From Cyanobacteria bacterium UBA11153 (lineage in GTDB: Bacteria; Cyanobacteriota; Cyanobacteriia; Cyanobacteriales; Coleofasciculaceae), in the NCBI GenBank assembly GCA_003511885.1, contig DOIX01000014.1, forward strand, positions 1-6,207: a stretch of DNA of 6,207 nt, given 5' to 3'. Positions 1-5,009 of this stretch are shown here, in pieces. The notes under the pieces are model-generated. The model was not told where the DNA came from. It made no database searches and saw only the letters and a program-made list of their open reading frames with translations. Each line of letters begins with the position of its first letter. Position 1 is the first letter of the stretch. The translations under genes and the position numbers were made by a program.

Positions 1-32
1 TGTGAATTTTCCCATCTCAATTAACTGAATAA

Positions 33-65
33 AAAAAGCGCTCTCCTGTTTGGAGGGCGCTTTTT
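33..65 (+). terminator. Strong intrinsic terminator of an upstream gene
   Basis: A 14-bp stem (33-46 with 52-65, one T-G wobble, GC-rich core GCGC...GGAGG) closes a 5-nt loop TGTTT. The stem ends in a T run and is followed by a further T-rich stretch up to about 80. The left arm starts with an A run, so the hairpin could also work on the minus strand, but no minus-strand gene ends here within the window. It most likely ends a rightward gene whose body lies before position 1. Confidence 0.85.
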
Positions 66-94
66 GTTGTGTTTCTTTTACAGCAGTCACTTCC

Positions 95-143
95 GTTGCT
101 ATATATAGCAACCGCCAGGGCGGTTAAGGCGTTCTCGATGCCT
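95..143. repeat. Compound palindromic dispersed repeat
   Basis: Three inverted repeats are packed end to end. The first is a perfect 18-bp palindrome, GTTGCTATATATAGCAAC (95-112). The second, overlapping it, is AACCGCC-AG-GGCGGTT (110-125). The third is AGGC...GCCT with a 9-nt loop (127-130 and 140-143). Sharing bases between the first two means only one can form at a time. Noncoding elements of this kind are common between cyanobacterial genes; family membership is from memory, not from a search. Twelve bases of it (104-115) recur inverted at 874-885. Confidence 0.6.
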
Positions 144-169
144 GAAACCATTGATTTTACGACTTTCTT

Positions 170-204
170 CCCTAGTCCCTAGTCCCTTGCCCCTAGTCCC
201 TTGC
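170..204. repeat. STRR-type heptanucleotide tandem array, 5 units
   Basis: Five contiguous 7-bp units in perfect register read CCCTAGT, CCCTAGT, CCCTTGC, CCCTAGT and CCCTTGC. All share the CCCT core. Short tandemly repeated heptamers (STRR) are known from filamentous cyanobacterial genomes. This one sits 100 bp upstream of the small acidic protein gene and shows no coding potential. Confidence 0.8.
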
Positions 205-305
205 TATATCAGCTTTATCTCAGTTTTGTTCATAAAAAACATAATTATTTACAAATTTTAATATAAAATAATAAATGGCATATATAAGGGCAGAAAAAGG
301 TAGTT

Positions 306-704
306 ATGGGATTCCTTAGCGATTTGTTTGGCTTGAAGACTCAGTACATTGATGAAGAGACAGAAGAAGCAGAATTAGCAGCAGAGGAGGAAAAAAGGAA
401 AGCATTTTTCCTCACTCCTGATGAAGCTAAGACATTGGGCAATATTGACTTTATGCGGACACCTAAAGCTGTCAAGAGGACATTTGCCAAAAGCGAAGAT
501 GAAAAAATTGTGGCAACCTCAGCTTTTGGACAAGAAATTACGATTGCTAATGGACAAACTCCAACTGCCAAACCGCAAGCTATCTCAGAGGTTAAAGCAC
601 CCACTCAGAATGAGGAAAACAGGAAGGCTAGCAATGAGCGCCGGAGCGCCGACTCTAGTATGGATATGTTCCGCCAAATGGCTAGCGAGATCAAAAAGTA
701 TTAA
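306..704 (+). CDS. Small acidic conserved-type protein of unknown function
   Basis: A 132-residue protein that I cannot assign to a named family. What can be seen is as follows. The N-terminus MGFLSDLFG could form a short amphipathic helix. A strongly acidic, probably helical stretch covers about 16-31. A compact conserved-looking block covers about 33-62 (FFLTPDEAKTLGNIDFMRTP and RTFAKS). A polar, Ala/Pro/Gln/Lys-rich and probably disordered region covers about 80-115, and the C-terminal helix is SSMDMFRQMASEIKKY. There is no signal peptide, long hydrophobic segment or cysteine, so it should be a soluble cytosolic protein, possibly peripherally membrane-bound. I recall similar cyanobacterial hypothetical proteins but no function. 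The ATG is preceded by AAAAAGG (294-300) with 5-nt spacing, a weak Shine-Dalgarno. The AT-rich sequence 240-300 offers TTTACA and TATAAA-like boxes but no well-spaced promoter. It stands alone, flanked by repeats. Confidence 0.8.
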   Translation: MGFLSDLFGLKTQYIDEETEEAELAAEEEKRKAFFLTPDEAKTLGNIDFMRTPKAVKRTFAKSEDEKIVATSAFGQEITIANGQTPTAKPQAISEVKAPTQNEENRKASNERRSADSSMDMFRQMASEIKKY

Positions 705-736
705 CTGAAATCTTGCCTAATTACCAATAACTTCTA

Positions 737-799
737 GGGTGGGTATTCCCTCCTAATGTAACAATCAACTTTTCGAGTTACATTTGGGAATGCCCACCC
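737..799. repeat. Long inverted repeat, possible terminator of the preceding gene
   Basis: The outer arms 737-750 and 786-799 (GGGTGGGTATTCCC and GGGAATGCCCACCC) pair over 14 bp with one wobble. Inner arms 755-762 and 777-784 (AATGTAAC and GTTACATT) pair over 8 bp. They are separated by a 4/1-nt internal bulge, and the loop is 14 nt, giving a 22-bp two-part stem. There is no T run on the plus-strand exit, so it is not a classic intrinsic terminator. It lies 32 bp after the stop codon at 704 and may still end transcription or protect the 3' end. The GGGTGGG...CCCACCC ends resemble a common cyanobacterial dispersed palindrome. Confidence 0.75.
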
Positions 800-848
800 C
801 AGTTTAAACGGAACAGAATCTAACCGCTAAAACTATGAATAGGGTTTC

Positions 849-896
849 AGGAATTCAAACTGTATTAACACGAGCGGTTGCTATAATTGAATTCCT
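849..896. repeat. Inverted repeat with an inverted copy of the 95-143 repeat
   Basis: AGGAATTCAA (849-858) and TTGAATTCCT (887-896) are perfect 10-bp inverted arms around a 28-nt loop. Inside the loop, GCGGTTGCTATA (874-885) is the exact reverse complement of 104-115. A shorter pair AACCGCT/AGCGGTT (822-828 and 873-879) overlaps it and gives an alternative fold. The right arm overlaps the stop codon of the DUF1499 gene on the opposite strand, so the hairpin could help end that leftward transcript, although it lacks a clear T run. Confidence 0.5.
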
Positions 897-1299
897 AAGC
901 GTTACTTTCAAGTTCATTAAGTTTTGCTCGAATAGTTTCAACCCGTTTGCGGTTGACTCCTAAGTCCGACTTTCCCAGACGGGAGGCGGAACGAACATGG
1001 ATGATATTAGTACTTGAATCTAAATAAAATTCTACGTCATCGACATAGCCCATGAGCTTACTGGTGAATTCTGCGTAGAGGTAATTATCGTTTTCTGTAA
1101 TAATTTTCGTTCTCTCCATATTCTGGATAACAGTTTTCAGATTAGCCATTGCCTGTGGCGGGGAACTTTTGTAAGTTAAAGGCTCAATTTTATGCTGAAT
1201 ATCTTGACTTTGGCTGCTGACACAGTTAGGAGAATTAGGGCAGGGGGCGAGTTTTCCTGAGTTAACGCCAAGATTGGTAGGTCTTTTTCCGGCAAACAT
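895..1299 (-). CDS. DUF1499 family protein
   Basis: A 134-residue protein with the two landmarks I associate with DUF1499 (PF07386). One is a Cys motif near the N-terminus, CPNSPNCVSS (C20 and C26). The other is the C-terminal LGKSDLGVNRKRVETIR (about 108-124). Between them is a mixed alpha/beta region including the strand-rich GYVDDVEFYLDSSTNIIHVRS (about 84-104). The biochemical role of the family is not established. No signal peptide or membrane segment is visible, so it is probably soluble, and the length is typical of a single-domain member. The ATG has no clear Shine-Dalgarno; the leader just before it is AAGATAAAATATG. A candidate extended -10 box lies about 110 bp upstream. It is on the same strand as the exoprotein remnant and the HAD gene, but a 129-bp gap and the remnant in between argue against a tight operon. 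Confidence 0.85.
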   Translation of the reverse strand: MFAGKRPTNLGVNSGKLAPCPNSPNCVSSQSQDIQHKIEPLTYKSSPPQAMANLKTVIQNMERTKIITENDNYLYAEFTSKLMGYVDDVEFYLDSSTNIIHVRSASRLGKSDLGVNRKRVETIRAKLNELESNA

Positions 1300-1409
1300 A
1301 TTTTATCTTGATGGGGATATAATCAAGTTTTTCATACTTGTGGTTGTTTTGTAAAGAGATCGAATTTAATCGAAAAAGTTCGCCATTGTTTCGGGATTAA
1401 ACAAGTAGT

Positions 1410-1418
1410 ATTATACCA
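1410..1418 (-). promoter_or_regulatory. Candidate extended -10 promoter for the DUF1499 gene
   Basis: Read on the minus strand, TGGTATAAT is a perfect TATAAT with the TG extension one base upstream. No good -35 is present at 16-18 bp; that stretch is a G run. The start point would be near 1403, giving a leader of about 100 nt before the ATG at 1299. The surrounding GGATTTGGTATAAT also resembles a dispersed cyanobacterial sequence, so the match may be incidental. Confidence 0.35.
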
Positions 1419-1460
1419 AATCCACTTTTTAAACCCCCGTTATGATTATGCCATTTTTTT

Positions 1461-1490
1461 CTCCCCTGCTCCCTTCTCCCCTGCTTTTAC
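1461..1490. repeat. CT-rich 15-bp tandem repeat, two units
   Basis: Two 15-bp units (1461-1475 and 1476-1490) both begin CTCCCCTGCT and then diverge. They lie just beyond the point where the exoprotein remnant loses similarity to its family, and they encode its artificial SRGEGSRGEK tail on the minus strand. Confidence 0.6.
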
Positions 1491-1652
1491 TGATATCCCA
1501 TAAGTGGAAAAGATTAGCACCGCGAATTGCACCACCCTCAATCTGGTTAATTTGAGAATTAATCGGTGTAACAACAGAAGTTTCAGCCCCAAGAGTGTTG
1601 TCAGGAATAATTTGGGCAAAAACGGTGTGAGGGAGAAGTGCAATGCTGAAGG

Positions 1653-1700
1653 CGAGCGGAGCTATCGCAAAATCAGTAAAGAGCGAAGTGCAAATCCCTT
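1653..1700. repeat. Repeat-like segment within the remnant's signal peptide
   Basis: On the minus strand this stretch contains GCGATAGCTCCGCTCGCC and TTTGCACTTCGCTC. Both resemble the GCGATAGC/TTCGCTC-rich dispersed repeats of filamentous cyanobacteria. GCGATAGC is also present in the palindromic element at 2822-2853. It encodes about residues 18-34 of the remnant, in frame, inside what should be a short signal peptide. The boundaries are approximate. Confidence 0.4.
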
Positions 1701-1779
1701 CACCGATTCCTAAGAAATATTGCGATTTGATCCTGGTAGATTTTGATTGCATCTGGTTTATCTCTCATTTAATTAAGAC

Positions 1780-2589
1780 TTAAACCCCTCCCCAGCTAAC
1801 ACCTTTCTTGACGTTTACTAAGAAATGAGCAGCGGTTAGTAAATCGCTACAAATATGATTGGGTTGAAATTTCTTGAGATATAATTGAGAACGAATGCCG
1901 CAGGTAAGGGCAATACAGGGAATTGAAAGTGCCTGTGCTGCCAAAATATCTGCTTCTGTATCTCCCACCATCCAGGCTGATGTTTCTCCTCCAGGCAAAG
2001 GACAATGTTCGGAAATAGCTGATGCTAAAAGTTGTGTTTTGCCATCAGCATTATTTTGATAAGCAGCATCGCTATCGCTGGTACCGTAAATACCACTAAA
2101 CAGACGAGTCAATCCATAATTTCTCAGGATTTGCGTAGCTTGTGACTGACACCGCAAAGTTACTAATACCAACTTAATACCATAAGAATGTAATAGAGCT
2201 AACCCCCAACTAACTCCCGGTTGGAGTCGATCTTTGCTTAATAACTCAGGATCGTTTACAATCTCGATTACTCGCCCCAAAAAAAAATTAATCGCATCCC
2301 CTTGTAAACCGGATCTCATCGCAATTTCTACATCAGCAATACGATTTTGCTTCATCAGCCAAAATTGCTCTTTACTCATTTCCTGAATCGGTAAAATCAA
2401 TCCTCGATCCTGACAAATTGCTTTTGTATCCGCTAAGGCTAGCTTATAGGTGCTGTAGTAGCGATTGGACACATCAATAATCGGACCATCGAAGTCACAG
2501 AATACAGTAAGTTGTTTGGCACTGCTGCCAGTGTGGTAACGATAGTAACCTTGGGGAGGTTCCAAGTCTGGGGTAGCGGTGCAAATCAT
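1780..2589 (-). CDS. HAD-superfamily hydrolase
   Basis: A 269-residue protein, probably a phosphatase of the haloacid dehalogenase superfamily with an alpha-helical cap. Motif I is FCDFDGPIID with nucleophile D32 and acid/base D34. Motif II is LVLVTLRC (T144). A Lys of motif III is likely K184 in DGKTQLL. Motif IV is MVGDTEADILAA with D210 and D214, which would bind Mg2+. The segment of about 40-125 between motifs I and II fits a C1-type cap as in phosphoglycolate-phosphatase-like enzymes. Motif I has Pro where many members have Thr (DxDGT), a variant I believe occurs in some cyanobacterial HADs; the substrate cannot be read from sequence. The first 26 residues precede the fold. The ATG is the only usable start, since an in-frame stop lies at 2626-2628 with no other ATG/GTG between. 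The upstream sequence has no good Shine-Dalgarno. It should be cytosolic. It is transcribed divergently from the kinase gene and lies 27 bp upstream of the exoprotein remnant. Confidence 0.9.
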   Translation of the reverse strand: MICTATPDLEPPQGYYRYHTGSSAKQLTVFCDFDGPIIDVSNRYYSTYKLALADTKAICQDRGLILPIQEMSKEQFWLMKQNRIADVEIAMRSGLQGDAINFFLGRVIEIVNDPELLSKDRLQPGVSWGLALLHSYGIKLVLVTLRCQSQATQILRNYGLTRLFSGIYGTSDSDAAYQNNADGKTQLLASAISEHCPLPGGETSAWMVGDTEADILAAQALSIPCIALTCGIRSQLYLKKFQPNHICSDLLTAAHFLVNVKKGVSWGGV

Positions 2590-2662
2590 AAATCTTGACC
2601 GAGCGAAATTTTTTGCAATACTTCTTTACAAGATAACAGATTAAACATAATTATTAATGATC

Positions 2663-2670
2663 GCGATCGC
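2663..2670. repeat. HIP1 octamer GCGATCGC
   Basis: A perfect HIP1 palindrome within GATCGCGATCGC. HIP1 is strongly over-represented in many cyanobacterial genomes. Further perfect copies lie inside the kinase gene (3702-3709) and the response regulator gene (5527-5534). Confidence 0.9.
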
Positions 2671-2697
2671 AATTTGGATTAGATCTGCAAATGTCAT

Positions 2698-2913
2698 AGA
2701 TAGGCTTGAGGCGATTTTCGCCAATCCATCACGCCTCTTCACCTCACAAAGCACCCTCTAACCTCTCACCCCTCACCTCTAACATCCCATCTCCAACATC
2801 ACAATAGAGATAGGCTCGGGAGCGATAGCTTGCGCTGCTGCAAAGCAATTCGCAAATCTACTGCATCCATTCCCCTAACCTCCTACCTCACACCTCTAGA
2901 CCCCAACATCACA
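2698..2913. repeat. Heptad arrays and possible 110-bp tandem duplication in the kinase leader
   Basis: Two blocks of CT-rich 7-bp units in perfect register are present. Block one has seven units (2755-2803), including CCTCTAA twice and ending CATCACA. Block two has six units (2872-2913), also ending CATCACA. Two markers recur at exactly 110 bp: AGATAGGCT (2698-2706 and 2808-2816) and CCAACATCACA (2793-2803 and 2903-2913). This suggests that 2698-2807 and 2808-2913 are diverged tandem copies. The second copy carries a palindromic element (2822-2853, GCGATAGC...GCAATTCGC) that the first lacks. The array ends one base before the kinase ATG. Confidence 0.65.
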
Positions 2914-2914
2914 G

Positions 2915-4921
2915 ATGAGTTACTGTATTAACCCCACTTGTTCTCAACCTGACGATCCTGCTAACATCAACAATCGTCTTTGTCGCCATTGTGGTTCGGA
3001 ATTGTTACTGCAAGGGCGCTATCAGGTAATGCGCCTACTCAGTGACAAGAGCGGTTTTGGCACAGTTTATGAAGCATATCAAGGGACTGTTCCCAAAATC
3101 TTGAAAGTATTAAAACTCAAGCATAATCATAACCCCAGAGTTGTTCAGTTATTTCAACAGGAAGCAGAAGTATTAAGCCAACTCAATCATCCGGGTATTC
3201 CCCAAGTGGAATCTGATGGATACTTCCAATTTTTCCCCAGAGGCAGTACCGAAGGACTTCATTGTATTATCATGGAAAAAATTGATGGACTAAATTTAAA
3301 ACAGTGGATGAAACAGCAAGGGAATCATCCAATTTCTGAAGATCAAGCCCTTGACTGGTTAACACAAGTTACAGAGATTTTACATAAGGTTCATCAAAAA
3401 AATTACTTCCATCGCGATATTAAGCCAGAAAATATTATGATTCGCTCGACGGGGCAATTAGTACTGATTGATTTTGGTACGGCGAGAGAATTAACTTATA
3501 CTTACCTGGCAGAAGTCGGTGGAGGTGGTAACGTGACTAAGATTAGTTCTGCTGGTTATACCCCACCAGAGCAAGAAAAAGGTCATGGGATTCCTCAATC
3601 TGATTTTTATGCTTTAGGGCGAACTTTTGTTTATTTGTTAACGGGAATAGAAGCGAACGATCGGAAAATTTACGATCCTTTAACAGATCAATTAACTTGG
3701 CGCGATCGCAATTCATATATTTCGGAAAATCTGGCTCATTTACTTGATAAGTTAATGGCTCATACAGCAGGAAAGCGCCCCAAAAATACTCAGGAAATTT
3801 TAGATCGTCTAGAGAAGATTCATCACGAATCATCTGGAGCAAACTTAGCCACCCATATTGATACTAATACTGCCTCACAATCTTCAGGAATGAAACCTAT
3901 CTCCCTCCTCCCCACACTTCGCCAAGTCAAGCTAAAAAAAAGATTCCTGATTGTTGGTATTAGTTGTGCCGTTACTTTGGGTATCGGATTAGCCGGATAT
4001 GGAATTTGGATTTATCAAGAATACAATCCCAAAATCATTCAAGTCGCCCATAACCGTCAGGGAGAAGGTAGCTATGTTAATTATCTAGTTTTTAGCCCAG
4101 ATGGTAAAAAAATTATCAGTAGCAGTGCTGATAAAAAGATGCGGATTTGGGATTTAACTAATGGTCAAGAAATCAACACTGTAATCAAGCATTCTCTTCC
4201 GATTAACTACTTTGCCATTGGTCCAGATTGGCATACAGTTGCTATGGGCGGATCTCACAATACAATCGAGATTTGGAATTGGGAAAATGGTAAACTAATT
4301 ACGACGCTGGCTGGACATACGGGAGAAGTTAATTTTCTGGTAATTACTCCCGATAACAATAACCTAATCAGTGCCAGTGCAGACAACACCATCAAAGTTT
4401 GGGATCTAGACACAGATAAAGCGATTAAAACCCTGACTGGTCATTCCAGTTATGTAAATTATGTTATTTTGAGTCCTGATGGCAAAAAAATTATCAGCGC
4501 TAGTGCAGATAAGACAATCAAAATTTGGGATTTTCAGACGGGAACAAAACTCAATACTCTCAGCGGACATACTAGTTATGTTAATTACCTAGCTATTAAT
4601 CCAGATGGGACTAAATTAGTTAGTAGTAGTGCTGATAAAACAATTAAAATTTGGGATTTTGAGACAGGAAAAGCACTCAAAACCCTCACCGGACATTCTG
4701 CCCCAGTCAAGCCCATTGCGATTAGTCCCGATGGCAGAAAATTAGTCAGTGGTAGTGCTGACGGTATCGTGAAAATTTGGGACTTAAATACCTATAGAGA
4801 AATTCGGACTCTTAGGGGACATTCTAGTTCAATTAATGCTGTAGCTATTAGCCCCGACGGGAAGAAAGTAGTTACTGCTAGCGCTGATGGTACAATTAGA
4901 GTTTGGCACATGCCTGAATAG
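2915..4921 (+). CDS. Membrane Ser/Thr protein kinase with N-terminal zinc ribbon and WD40 propeller
   Basis: A 668-residue Hanks-type kinase of the cyanobacterial WD40 subgroup. Domains in order: a zinc-ribbon-like CxxxxC...CxxC (C4, C9, C23, C26); a kinase domain at about 36-300; a linker; a TM helix at about 344-367 after the basic KLKKR; and seven WD40 repeats (383-668). Kinase motifs are the loop SDKSGFGTVY (43-52), probable catalytic K64 (KILKVLK) with αC glutamate E83, YFHRDIKPEN (D168, K170, N173), DFG (186-188) and GYTPPEQ (214-220). It should phosphorylate protein Ser/Thr in the cytosol. Positive-inside topology puts the propeller outside the membrane, perhaps as a sensor; this is inference. 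The ATG is fixed by the zinc ribbon, the in-frame stop at 2897-2899 and the lack of another start between. No Shine-Dalgarno is present; the leader is CT-rich heptads. The glycine loop has S46 where Gly is usual. The response regulator follows at 88 bp and may be co-transcribed. Confidence 0.95.
   Translation: MSYCINPTCSQPDDPANINNRLCRHCGSELLLQGRYQVMRLLSDKSGFGTVYEAYQGTVPKILKVLKLKHNHNPRVVQLFQQEAEVLSQLNHPGIPQVESDGYFQFFPRGSTEGLHCIIMEKIDGLNLKQWMKQQGNHPISEDQALDWLTQVTEILHKVHQKNYFHRDIKPENIMIRSTGQLVLIDFGTARELTYTYLAEVGGGGNVTKISSAGYTPPEQEKGHGIPQSDFYALGRTFVYLLTGIEANDRKIYDPLTDQLTWRDRNSYISENLAHLLDKLMAHTAGKRPKNTQEILDRLEKIHHESSGANLATHIDTNTASQSSGMKPISLLPTLRQVKLKKRFLIVGISCAVTLGIGLAGYGIWIYQEYNPKIIQVAHNRQGEGSYVNYLVFSPDGKKIISSSADKKMRIWDLTNGQEINTVIKHSLPINYFAIGPDWHTVAMGGSHNTIEIWNWENGKLITTLAGHTGEVNFLVITPDNNNLISASADNTIKVWDLDTDKAIKTLTGHSSYVNYVILSPDGKKIISASADKTIKIWDFQTGTKLNTLSGHTSYVNYLAINPDGTKLVSSSADKTIKIWDFETGKALKTLTGHSAPVKPIAISPDGRKLVSGSADGIVKIWDLNTYREIRTLRGHSSSINAVAISPDGKKVVTASADGTIRVWHMPE
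4061..4918 (+). repeat. Seven in-frame WD40 repeats with exact 126-bp period
   Basis: Blade starts fall at residues 383, 425, 467, 509, 551, 593 and 635, always 42 residues apart without a single indel. The last repeat is cut to 34 residues and ends VWHMPE. Blades 3-7 begin with GH, and most carry the SADxTIKIWD core. Blades 4 and 5 are nearly identical (SYVNY and SADKTIKIWDF). Blade 2 is divergent (KH for GH, PDWHTVAMGG, IWNW). Seven repeats would close one full beta-propeller, a protein-protein or ligand-binding scaffold. Confidence 0.95.
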
Positions 4922-5009
4922 TTATTGCTTGTTGGCTATTGGTTGAGAAAATGAAGCAAGGTTAGTTAGTCATTAAATAAATAACAAATAATCATCAACG
5001 ATTGAGAAG

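Larger units (their letters stand above)
1429..1752 (-). pseudogene. N-terminal remnant of a hemagglutinin-type (TPS) exoprotein gene
   Basis: An open frame of 107 codons whose first 83 residues look like the start of a large secreted exoprotein of the two-partner-secretion type (filamentous hemagglutinin N-terminal domain, PF05860). A signal peptide ends at about residue 46 (SIALLPHTVFA, then QIIPDNTLGAE). The family-typical mature start follows: IIPDNTLGAETSVVTP and then IEGGAIRGANLFH (about 48-83). Full proteins run to many hundreds of residues. Here the similarity stops at H83 (near 1504) and the frame continues into a low-complexity tail (SRGEGSRGEKNG) encoded by a CT-rich repeat, then stops. 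The secretion domain is therefore cut and the gene should be dead. The signal peptide region also seems lengthened by repeat-like DNA (1653-1700). A leader GAGAG lies upstream of the ATG. A short functional peptide is possible but unlikely. Confidence 0.7.
2590..2914. other. Gene-free divergent intergenic region, repeat-rich
   Basis: These 325 bp separate the leftward HAD gene from the rightward kinase gene and should hold both promoters, but no convincing -35/-10 pair stands out on either strand. What is visible is a HIP1 octamer (2663-2670), a small hairpin GGCGA-TTT-TCGCC (2710-2722), a palindromic element (2822-2853) and two CT-rich heptad blocks (2755-2803 and 2872-2913). No open frame of note is present. 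Confidence 0.7.

Noticed and set aside
1..24. Tail of an upstream gene (one frame reads CEFSHLN then TAA at 22-24)
   Set aside because: The terminator at 33-65 makes an upstream gene likely, but all three frames close within 28 bp and nothing tells which, if any, is coding.
170..204. Short direct repeats that might be a CRISPR or iteron array
   Set aside because: Units are 7 bp with no spacers, and no cas or replication gene is near. A heptad STRR array explains them fully.
95..896. Insertion sequence with inverted ends around the small protein gene
   Set aside because: There is no transposase, no target-site duplication is visible, and the inverted copies are only 12 bp within larger dispersed palindromes.
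1504..1713. A 69-codon plus-strand open frame
   Set aside because: It is opposite the exoprotein remnant, whose signal peptide and family motif show which strand was coding.
3543..3842. A 99-codon open frame on the minus strand
   Set aside because: It lies wholly inside the kinase gene, opposite conserved kinase-domain codons, and has no recognisable features.
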